Below, piece after piece: positions 34,313 to 40,758 of a stretch of 40,758 nucleotides of DNA. A model generated the notes under the pieces. It made no database searches. It worked only from the letters and a program-made list of their open reading frames with translations, and was not told the DNA's origin. Source of the DNA: an uncultured Burkholderiales bacterium (GTDB taxonomy: Bacteria; Pseudomonadota; Gammaproteobacteria; Burkholderiales; Burkholderiaceae_C); assembly GCA_903880855.1 (NCBI GenBank), contig CAIRQX010000063.1, positions 1-40,758 on the forward strand, in the 5' to 3' direction. The position numbers were made by a program, and so were the translations under genes. How positions within the stretch are numbered: position 1 is the first letter of the stretch; the number at the start of each line of letters is the position of its first letter.

Positions 34313-35568
34313 ATACAAAAGCCAAGCATGTGAAAGAGCTTCAAGTATCTATTGCTGGCGTGGCTGTTGGCACCCTCGCACAAACAGAGCGGGGACAGAT
34401 TTGGTTTGAGTACGACCCCGCTTGGATTCAGTCTGGCTTGGCGCTCTCCCCCACGCCGAGCTTTGCACTTAAATCTGGGGCCTTCAAAGCGACCAACAAC
34501 ATTTTTGATGGCTTGCACGGCGTTTTCAATGACGCCCTACCAGATGGATGGGGCTTACTTCTCATGGACCGCGCTTTGAAAAACAAGTTGGGTTGGGACG
34601 TTCATGAAATCACCCCACTAGACAGGCTCGCTTACATAGGCAATCGCGCGATGGGCGCTTTAGAGTTCAAGCCCAGCTTAGAGAACGACGAACACACTGG
34701 CACTCCCTCCGTTCCTGGATTAGCTGAAGACGCCCTTTTGGCTCAAGAAGGCTCGGCAGATGAGGTGCTACGAGCGCTAACCATCCATGGCGGATCCCCG
34801 GGCGGCGCGCGCCCGAAGATAACCCTTGCGCTAGTCAACGATGGGGGCGATGTGGTGATGTCAGGGTTTGAAAAGATTCCTGCAAATTTTGACCATTGGA
34901 TGGTTAAGTTCCGCTCAAAAAATACAGACCCCGCTAGCATGGGGCGGATAGAACAGGCCTACGCAAAAATGGCTACGCTAGCAAAAGTTGATATGCCGCC
35001 ATCTCGGCTTATCTCTGCCAATGTCCGCGGGATAGAGGAAGCGTTTTTTGCAGTGAAGCGTTTTGATCGCGATAAGAATAAAAAACTGCACGTCATTTCG
35101 CTAGGCGGCATGCTCGACGCTTCGCATCGTGAGCCTTGTTTGGACTACACACAGTTATTAAAAGCAGTGCACTTTGCAACCAGGAACGTCAAAGAGGTCG
35201 AGCGCGCTTTCAGAGTGATGGTCTTTAACGTGTTAGCGCACAACAAAGACGATCACGTCAAAAACTTCGCCTTTATTTACGATGGGCAAGATTGGAAATT
35301 TAGCCCAGCGTTTGACCTCACTTTCAGTGGCGGTATGAACAACCAGCACACCACAGCCATTGCGGGCCAAGGTAATCCCAAGCTCGCTGCGATCGGACTA
35401 GTAGCGAAAAGTGCTGGGATTAAGAATTGGAAATTGGTTGTCGATGAGGTTTTTTCAGCAGTCTCTCAGTGGAAGCAGATTGCAGATGACTACAAAATCG
35501 AACATCGTATTGCTAGTGAGTACTTCAGAGCCATTCAATCTGGTTCTTGCTATGCAGATCTTGCATGA
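34309..35568 (+). CDS. hipA: HipA-type Ser/Thr kinase toxin
   Basis: 419 residues, full length. The N-terminal HipA subdomain includes VFNDALPDGWGLLLMDR. The kinase part has GGSPGGARPK at 161-170 (activation/P-loop type motif with the autophosphorylated Ser region), the catalytic loop HNKDDHVKNF at 311-320 and the metal-binding SPAFDLT at 332-338. HipA kinases phosphorylate tRNA synthetases (GltX in E. coli) and induce persistence; the target here is unknown. It overlaps hipB by 4 bp and ends 53 bp before gspG. Confidence 0.92.
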   Translation: MNTKAKHVKELQVSIAGVAVGTLAQTERGQIWFEYDPAWIQSGLALSPTPSFALKSGAFKATNNIFDGLHGVFNDALPDGWGLLLMDRALKNKLGWDVHEITPLDRLAYIGNRAMGALEFKPSLENDEHTGTPSVPGLAEDALLAQEGSADEVLRALTIHGGSPGGARPKITLALVNDGGDVVMSGFEKIPANFDHWMVKFRSKNTDPASMGRIEQAYAKMATLAKVDMPPSRLISANVRGIEEAFFAVKRFDRDKNKKLHVISLGGMLDASHREPCLDYTQLLKAVHFATRNVKEVERAFRVMVFNVLAHNKDDHVKNFAFIYDGQDWKFSPAFDLTFSGGMNNQHTTAIAGQGNPKLAAIGLVAKSAGIKNWKLVVDEVFSAVSQWKQIADDYKIEHRIASEYFRAIQSGSCYADLA

Positions 35569-35621
35569 CCTAGGTTTCACCAAGTCTTATCATACACCAC
35601 CCTATCAAAGTTAGACCACTT

Positions 35622-36071
35622 ATGCTCCTCTTGCCAGCTAAAAATAAGCATCGCGCTAAAGCCAACCAACGCGGCTTCACCCTGATCGAATTGATGGTCG
35701 TCCTAGCCATCATCGGCATACTCGCGGCGCTGGTCGTTCCCAACGTTCTCAACCGCGCTGACGACGCCCGCATGACCGCAGCGCGTACCGACATCGGTAA
35801 CTTGATGCAAGCCCTCAAGCTCTTCCGCTTAGACAACCAACGCTACCCCAGCGCCGAGCAAGGCTTGCAAGCACTGGTCGTACAACCCACCGCAGGCCCT
35901 GCTCCTTTGAACTGGAAGCCTTACATTGACAAACTGCCCAACGACCCATGGGGTAAGCCTTACCAATACATGAACCCAGGCCTCAAAGGCGAAGTAGATA
36001 TCCTCTCTCTCGGCGCCGATGGCCAAGTCGGTGGCGAAGGCAAAAACGCCGATATCGGCAGTTGGCAATAA
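35622..36071 (+). CDS. gspG: Type II secretion major pseudopilin GspG
   Basis: 149 residues. A basic leader of 17-18 residues precedes the prepilin cleavage site RG|FTLIELMVV, then the hydrophobic assembly helix. DPWGKPYQYMNPG and LSLGADGQVGGEG form the calcium-binding end typical of GspG. It is the main subunit of the pseudopilus and the first of eight gsp genes on the plus strand. No Shine-Dalgarno is obvious, but no other ATG is possible before the cleavage site. Confidence 0.95.
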   Translation: MLLLPAKNKHRAKANQRGFTLIELMVVLAIIGILAALVVPNVLNRADDARMTAARTDIGNLMQALKLFRLDNQRYPSAEQGLQALVVQPTAGPAPLNWKPYIDKLPNDPWGKPYQYMNPGLKGEVDILSLGADGQVGGEGKNADIGSWQ

Positions 36072-36076
36072 GTCCC

Positions 36077-36529
36077 ATGCAGCGCCAGCGCGGGCTAACT
36101 TTGCTGGAGCTTTTGGTGGTGATGGCCATCATCGCTATCTCTTCCGCTGGTGTTGACCTTGCGATGCGCGATAACTCTCAGACCCAGCTAGAACGCGAAG
36201 CCCAGCGCCTTATTGCCAAACTCGAAGCTGCCCGCGTGCAGTCACGTGCGCAGGGTTTGCCTTTTGTCTGGCGTGCCTCAGCTTCGGGTTTTGTGATTGA
36301 AACGCCAGTGGTTGGAAATGGCTTTGTGGCGCAGAGTGACGATTGGCTGTCTGCGGATATGTCAATTGGTATTTCTGCAGGTATGGAGACCATCACGCTG
36401 GGGCCCGAACCGATCATTCCACCTGCCACCATTACTCTCAGCAAAACAAGCGGCCAAACTTCGGGCGCCAAACCCATCAATCTGCGCATCGGCACCGATG
36501 GGCTTCAGCCATTCCATCGCTTGCCATGA
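36077..36529 (+). CDS. gspH: Type II secretion minor pseudopilin GspH
   Basis: 150 residues starting MQRQRG|LTLLELLVVMAI, a prepilin-type N-terminus with Leu instead of Phe after the cleavage Gly. The rest is a small globular domain rich in beta strand. The ATG at 36077 lies 5 bp after the gspG stop; an in-frame TTG at 36062 overlaps gspG and is less likely. GspH sequences vary, so order and prepilin motif are the main evidence. Confidence 0.88.
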   Translation: MQRQRGLTLLELLVVMAIIAISSAGVDLAMRDNSQTQLEREAQRLIAKLEAARVQSRAQGLPFVWRASASGFVIETPVVGNGFVAQSDDWLSADMSIGISAGMETITLGPEPIIPPATITLSKTSGQTSGAKPINLRIGTDGLQPFHRLP

Positions 36530-36533
36530 GCCT

Positions 36534-36929
36534 ATGTTGTCTTGTTCGCACATGAGTCTTGAACAAAAAAGGGATTTCAAAGAAAACGGCTTCACTCTAA
36601 TAGAAGTGCTTGTGGCGTTAGCCATAGTGGCCCTTGCTTTGATGGCAGGTGTACGCGTTAGCGCTTCCCTCACCCACAACGCCCAACGCCAAAGCGACGC
36701 CATGCTCGCGCAAATTTGTGCCGATAACGTGCTGATCCAACTTCGCTTATTCCAACAATTGCCCAGCTTTGGAGTGACCCACATCGCTTGCGAACAAGCG
36801 TCTCAAACCTTTGACGTGGCGCTGACCGTCAACACCACGCCTAACCCCGCGTTTAGGCGGGTTGATGCGCAAGTGTTTGGCGCGCAGTATCCAGTTTTGC
36901 GCGTCACAACTGTTGTGGGGCGCTATTGA
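36534..36929 (+). CDS. gspI: Type II secretion minor pseudopilin GspI
   Basis: 131 residues from the ATG at 36534 (or 125 from 36552; neither has a clear Shine-Dalgarno). NG|FTLIEVLVALAIVALALMA is the prepilin N-terminus, followed by a short domain ending VLRVTTVVGRY, typical of GspI. It forms the pilus tip with GspJ and GspK. It begins 4 bp after gspH and its stop overlaps the gspJ start by one base. Confidence 0.9.
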   Translation: MLSCSHMSLEQKRDFKENGFTLIEVLVALAIVALALMAGVRVSASLTHNAQRQSDAMLAQICADNVLIQLRLFQQLPSFGVTHIACEQASQTFDVALTVNTTPNPAFRRVDAQVFGAQYPVLRVTTVVGRY

Positions 36930-37618
36930 TGCAAAAGCGACGCGTTTTAAGCATTACCGCCAAACAAAAAGGCTTCACGCTAATAGAGTTGCTCGTTGCC
37001 ATCACCCTCATGGCGGTGATGGCAGGCTTGGGTTGGCGCGGCCTAGACGGTTTGATGCGCAGCCGCGACATCAACCAAACACGCGTAGACCAAACCGCCG
37101 TCCTACAAACCGTGCTAGCTCAGTGGCGCTCAGACCTAGACCACATGACAGCGGTGCCAAGCATCAGCGACGCTAGCTTAGCTTGGGACGGCCAAACCTT
37201 GCGGATCACCCGTCGCGCTAGCACGCCTTTGGCTGAGGGAAGCGACGCAGGCCTTTGGGTGGTGGCGTGGACGCGCAGAGACGGTCGTTGGTGGCGCTGG
37301 CAGTCACCCTCGCTGCAAGACAGACGCAGTCTGCTAGAAGCATGGACGCGCGCTGAGCGTTGGGGCAAAAACGCCAGTGCGGATGACCGAAATTTTGAAA
37401 CGGCCTTGATTGCTATTGACCAATGGCAAATAAGCTACTTTCGCGGAAATGCTTGGACTAACCCACTTTCAAGCGCGACTTCGAATTCGCCACCGGACGC
37501 GATTCGCTTGGTCGTTGACCTTAGTAATAAATCACTGCCAACAGCATCAACTCAATCCCTTCAAGGCCTCCTATCCATCGACTGGATCCGCCCCAACTTC
37601 AGTAACAACAAATCATGA
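36929..37618 (+). CDS. gspJ: Type II secretion minor pseudopilin GspJ
   Basis: 229 residues. KG|FTLIELLVAITLMAVMAGLGWRG-like N-terminus with prepilin cleavage site near residue 15, followed by a larger domain with GLDGLMRSRD and LEAWTRAERW. The ATG at 36929 sits in a TGATG junction with gspI, which implies coupled translation. It overlaps gspK by 4 bp. Confidence 0.92.
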   Translation: MQKRRVLSITAKQKGFTLIELLVAITLMAVMAGLGWRGLDGLMRSRDINQTRVDQTAVLQTVLAQWRSDLDHMTAVPSISDASLAWDGQTLRITRRASTPLAEGSDAGLWVVAWTRRDGRWWRWQSPSLQDRRSLLEAWTRAERWGKNASADDRNFETALIAIDQWQISYFRGNAWTNPLSSATSNSPPDAIRLVVDLSNKSLPTASTQSLQGLLSIDWIRPNFSNNKS

Positions 37619-38541
37619 AGCGTCAACGCCATTCCTCTCGCGGCGCCGCTTTGTTAGCGGCAATGCTCATGGTCAGCTTGGTCGCCATGCTGGCTGCTGG
37701 AGCGGCATGGCAACAGTGGCGAACGGTTGCGGTCGAAAGTACCGAGCGCCAGCACGCACAAGGGCAATGGTTATTGCTCGGCGCCTTGGACTGGGCCCGC
37801 GTCATCCTGCGCGAAGACGCCCGCTCCGGCAATCCCGACGCCCCGACAGACCATTTGGCGGAGCCTTGGGCTATTCCTTTGCAAGAAGCGCGTTTGTCTT
37901 CGTTTTTATCAGCCAATTCATCCGACGACTCCCTAGCCCAACAGGTCTACCTATCCGGCCAAATCAGCGACCTGCAAGCGCGCATGAACGTCAGCAACCT
38001 TTTGCAAGGCAGCCAAATCGATCTGAAATCGTTACAAGCCTTCGAGCGCCTGTTTGAAGCCCTCAACTTGCCAACAGCACAACTCAACACCCTCGCACAA
38101 GGCCTAGTTGCAGCCCAGCAGCAAAAGGACGGTGCCCCCCTAATGCCCCAACGTATCTCGCAACTCACTTGGTTGGGGCTGACACCACAAACGCTTAACA
38201 CCCTAGCCCCTTACATCACGGTCTTGCCCAATCGCTCCCCCGTAAACCTCAACACCGCACCTACCGTCGTTCTGTATGCAAGCGTCGCAGGCTTGAGTCT
38301 GTCAGACGCCAACCGCCTGGCTGACCAACGCGCGCAAAACCCATGGCCCGGCCTAGATGCCTTCCAAAAAGCCGCTGGCAAGCCAGTGGGTGTGGATGGA
38401 ACGCACAGCGTCAATTCGCGGTTTTTTGAGGTGGTTGGGCGATTGCGCATGCCTGCCACCAGCCTGGTGGAGCGCTCAGTGGTGCAACGCGACCAAGTCG
38501 ATGTCAAAGTGCTTTGGCGGGAGAGTGGCTCTCTACAATGA
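37615..38541 (+). CDS. gspK: Type II secretion pseudopilus tip protein GspK
   Basis: 308 residues. The prepilin-like N-terminus is RGAALLAAMLMVSLVAMLAAG, with the absent Glu5 that is typical of GspK. The body includes QISDLQARMNVSNLL and PVNLNTAPTVVLYAS, the conserved GspK blocks (helical saddle and helix-hairpin-helix-like NLNTA motif). It should cap the pseudopilus. It overlaps gspJ by 4 bp. Confidence 0.94.
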   Translation: MKRQRHSSRGAALLAAMLMVSLVAMLAAGAAWQQWRTVAVESTERQHAQGQWLLLGALDWARVILREDARSGNPDAPTDHLAEPWAIPLQEARLSSFLSANSSDDSLAQQVYLSGQISDLQARMNVSNLLQGSQIDLKSLQAFERLFEALNLPTAQLNTLAQGLVAAQQQKDGAPLMPQRISQLTWLGLTPQTLNTLAPYITVLPNRSPVNLNTAPTVVLYASVAGLSLSDANRLADQRAQNPWPGLDAFQKAAGKPVGVDGTHSVNSRFFEVVGRLRMPATSLVERSVVQRDQVDVKVLWRESGSLQ

Positions 38542-38548
38542 TTATCCC

Positions 38549-39772
38549 ATGCTGATCATCTCGCTTCCCCACAACCCAAAAGACGCCACTTCCGGCTACA
38601 CACACGTCCATTCAGACGGGCATCAGGTGGTGCGCAGCGGTGTTGGGGCGGCTTCTTTGCTCTCTGCCTATGCGGGCGAGGTATTGGCGCTGATTCCCCA
38701 TACCCGTTTATCTTGGCTGAGTGTTCAATTCCCGCCAGGCAGTCATGGTGCGCGTTTAGGTGCAGTTTTGGCTGGTTTGCTAGAAGACCGCGTGCTAGAA
38801 GAAGATGTGGCGGACTTGCACTGCGTTGTAGACCCTGCATCTGCTGACGTGCCCCGAAGCGGTGGCGTTGCCTCAGTCGCCGCATGCAGCAAATCTTGGT
38901 TGCGCGAGGTACTAGCCCCTTTGCAAGCCAGTGGTTTGGTGCTTCAACGTTTGGTGCCCGAGTTGTATCCTCGCGCCCAGCCACTGTTATGCGTGATGGG
39001 AACGCCAGAGTTGTCGCAATCGGTGCTGTGCCACAGCCAAGGCGTCACCCTGTTGCCTCCCAATGTGGCGCAGTGGAAAGCTTTTCCCGCCTTCACCGCT
39101 TACGCAACTCTTTCTGCGGCACAAGCCCCGCTGGTTGCGGAGCCTGCCATGGTTGAAAGAGTCGAACAGCTTCTGCAACGCAGACCCGTCATGCAAAACG
39201 CCGCCCAACGCTCGGTGGTTGCTGCCCAATCCAACTGGGATTTGGCGCAAGGCGAATGGGCGCAAGGCACATCGCAACGCTTCTTGCGTTTGGCGCAACA
39301 TGTATGGCAGACCTTGTTACATGCCCCCGCATGGCGCAGTGTGCGCATCGGATTAGCCAGTCTCTTAGTTTTGCAAGTGGTGGGGCTCAACGCTATGGCT
39401 TGGCGCGAGCAGCGCGCTTTGGACCAACAAAAAGCCCAACTTAGCCAAATTTTGACCACTGCCTTTCCATCCGTGCAGTTGGTCATCGATTCGTCACTGC
39501 AAATGCAACGCGAAGTCGATACCTTGCAACGCAACGCAGGCCGCATCACAAGCACAGACTTCGAGCCCATGCTCGCCTCCACCGCTAGTGCTTTACCAGA
39601 GGGCCTTGTGCCGACGCAATGGCATTTCGCAAACCATGTATTGCGCGCGCAAGGCTTGCAGTTGAATGAGGCACAAGCTAACGCCGCACAAACGGCCCTC
39701 AAAACCAAACACTTGCAACTGCGCCAAGAAGGCAACGATGTCTGGGTCATCCAACCTGAGGCAACGCCATGA
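38549..39772 (+). CDS. gspL: Type II secretion system protein GspL
   Basis: 407 residues. The cytoplasmic part (about 1-270, actin-like fold, binds the GspE ATPase) starts MLIISLPHNPKDATSGYTH. A membrane segment near 270-290 (IGLASLLVLQVVGLNAMAW) is followed by a periplasmic ferredoxin-like domain. A longer open frame extends upstream through gspK in another frame; the ATG at 38549, 7 bp after the gspK stop, is the natural start. It overlaps gspM by 4 bp. Confidence 0.9.
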   Translation: MLIISLPHNPKDATSGYTHVHSDGHQVVRSGVGAASLLSAYAGEVLALIPHTRLSWLSVQFPPGSHGARLGAVLAGLLEDRVLEEDVADLHCVVDPASADVPRSGGVASVAACSKSWLREVLAPLQASGLVLQRLVPELYPRAQPLLCVMGTPELSQSVLCHSQGVTLLPPNVAQWKAFPAFTAYATLSAAQAPLVAEPAMVERVEQLLQRRPVMQNAAQRSVVAAQSNWDLAQGEWAQGTSQRFLRLAQHVWQTLLHAPAWRSVRIGLASLLVLQVVGLNAMAWREQRALDQQKAQLSQILTTAFPSVQLVIDSSLQMQREVDTLQRNAGRITSTDFEPMLASTASALPEGLVPTQWHFANHVLRAQGLQLNEAQANAAQTALKTKHLQLRQEGNDVWVIQPEATP

Positions 39773-40434
39773 ACCGGTCTGCCTCCATTGCCGATTGGAA
39801 AACCCAATCGCTGTCCTTGGCAAAACAAGTTTGGGAGACCCACGGTCAAGCACGCTGGCAAGGTTTGAGCGCGCGTGAGCGTTTGTTGGCAAGCGTACTT
39901 TTAGGGTTATTTGGTATTTGGTTGTTTATATCGATTGCAATCAGTCCCGCACTGCGAACACTTAACTCTGCCGAACAGCAACGCGCAGAAGTTGCGCAAC
40001 AAGTCGCGCAAATGCGCGCGCTCCAACAACGCGCACAAGAATTGCAAAAAACAAAGCCTCTCTCGCGTGATGAATCCATCAGAGGCTTGCAAAGCATCAC
40101 ACCCGCTGGCAACCCTGCTCTGCAAATGACGATCCAAGGCGATCGCGTGCTGGTGCAACTCAAAAATTTATCCGCTTCGCAACTGGCTACCTGGTTGGCA
40201 CAAGCCAGAAGCAATGCGCAAGCTTTGCCAGATGAAGTGCATATTTCCCGCTCAACCTCATCTAGCGTGAGTGCTTCAACTAGCGTGAACGCTTCATCTG
40301 GCATCAATGCAACCAGCAACTCTACTAATACAACAACTGCATGGGATGGGCAAATAGTTTTGCGCTTGCCGCAACGCCAAGCAAGTAATGCCAATGCAAG
40401 CGTAAACGCCAATGTCATCGGAGCGAGGCCATGA
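39769..40434 (+). CDS. gspM: Type II secretion system protein GspM
   Basis: 221 residues. One membrane segment (LLGLFGIWLFISIAIS near 46-62) is followed by a coiled-coil-like region (EQQRAEVAQQVAQMRALQQRAQ) and a small periplasmic domain. It binds and stabilises GspL. Unusual is a Ser/Thr/Asn-rich stretch at about 162-190 (SSSVSASTSVNAS and more), encoded by imperfect repeats with alternating AGCGTGA units near 40262-40320. It overlaps gspL and gspN by 4 bp. Confidence 0.9.
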   Translation: MNRSASIADWKTQSLSLAKQVWETHGQARWQGLSARERLLASVLLGLFGIWLFISIAISPALRTLNSAEQQRAEVAQQVAQMRALQQRAQELQKTKPLSRDESIRGLQSITPAGNPALQMTIQGDRVLVQLKNLSASQLATWLAQARSNAQALPDEVHISRSTSSSVSASTSVNASSGINATSNSTNTTTAWDGQIVLRLPQRQASNANASVNANVIGARP

Positions 40435-40758
40435 CACAAAGTACCAAGTGGTCAATCACAGGCGCTCTGATCGGCGCCTGCTTTGCCTTGGTTACCCAAG
40501 CGCCGGCAAGTTGGTTAGCTAATGCTATTTCGAGCGGCAGCCAACAACGGTTTGTTTTGCAAAATGCACAAGGCACAGTGTGGCGAGGCTCTGCCATTGC
40601 GTTGCTTGCAGATGGCACCCAGGGAATGCGGTTACCTAGTCGCTTGCACTGGGACTTTGCATCAGGCTTTGACAGAAGCTTGATGCGCCTAGTCATGCGC
40701 GCGCAAATTAAAAGCGAATGCTGTACCCCCGAGCCATTGCAATTAGCTGTCTCAATGG
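40431..40758 (+). CDS. gspN: Type II secretion system protein GspN (partial, C-terminus outside window)
   Basis: 109 residues are visible. One N-terminal membrane segment (ITGALIGACFALVTQAPASWL) is followed by periplasmic sequence with QNAQGTVWRGSA, a hallmark of GspN. Overlap of 4 bp with gspM shows it belongs to the operon. The truncation is only the window edge. gspD, gspE and gspF are not in the window and may follow. Confidence 0.9.
   Translation, partial: MTQSTKWSITGALIGACFALVTQAPASWLANAISSGSQQRFVLQNAQGTVWRGSAIALLADGTQGMRLPSRLHWDFASGFDRSLMRLVMRAQIKSECCTPEPLQLAVSM

Noticed and set aside
39100-39861. Minus-strand open frame of 253 codons within gspL and gspM
   Set aside because: Antisense to conserved secretion genes, Cys-rich composition, no ribosome-binding site and no family resemblance.

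Overview
The window looks like the chromosome of a Burkholderiales bacterium, most likely Comamonadaceae (Limnohabitans/Rhodoferax-like). This rests on gene content: a division-cell-wall cluster starting at mraZ, a DksA with one Cys and a long Lys/Ala/Pro tail, a Bug-type tricarboxylate-binding protein, a Porin_4-type porin, Coq7, and a type II secretion operon in beta-proteobacterial order. It is inferred by eye, without searches. No rRNA, tRNA, CRISPR, IS element or prophage was seen.

Layout. (1) 1-8172, minus strand: mraZ-rsmH-ftsL-ftsI-murE-murF-mraY-murD(partial), mostly with 4-8 bp overlaps, behind a promoter region with four AAGTG-type boxes exactly 10 bp apart. (2) 8331-14518, minus strand: a DksA with a histone-like tail, a His-rich CobW/COG0523 GTPase, rlmI, xerC, a DUF484 gene and dapF. 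MurE carries the DNPR signature for meso-diaminopimelate, the product of DapF. (3) 14683-20943: a carboxymuconolactone decarboxylase-like protein, a Bug receptor, an MBL-fold hydrolase, the RNase P RNA gene (minus), a 55-codon small gene, a COG2509 flavoprotein and cysteine synthase. (4) 20998-28562, minus strand: DUF3025 gene, pyrC, a glutamate/aspartate ABC transporter (gltL, gltK, gltJ, then gltI after a 584 bp interruption) and a porin. Copies of the porin 3' end and terminator flank gltI in inverted orientation, and a decayed coding region lies between gltI and the porin. (5) 28779-35568: coq7, ilvA and an OsmC gene interspersed with toxin-antitoxin modules (MazEF-like, HigBA-like, an orphan HigA-type antitoxin, HipBA), plus a candidate small RNA upstream of the orphan antitoxin. 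(6) 33463-40758: type II secretion genes, gspC on minus and gspG-H-I-J-K-L-M-N on plus, with hipBA between gspC and gspG. gspN runs off the window.

How the genes work together: the first block makes lipid I/II precursors (MurE, MurF, MraY, MurD) and supplies the septal synthase FtsI with FtsL. DapF feeds diaminopimelate to MurE. XerC resolves chromosome dimers at division. The glt genes import acidic amino acids. The gsp genes encode the pseudopilus and inner-membrane platform of a secretion machine whose GspD/E/F parts must lie elsewhere.

The least ordinary items are the candidate sRNA at about 32905-33020, the inverted porin-terminator repeats around gltI, the in-frame 84 bp palindrome inside the DUF3025 gene, the MraZ-box array and the histone-like tail of DksA.
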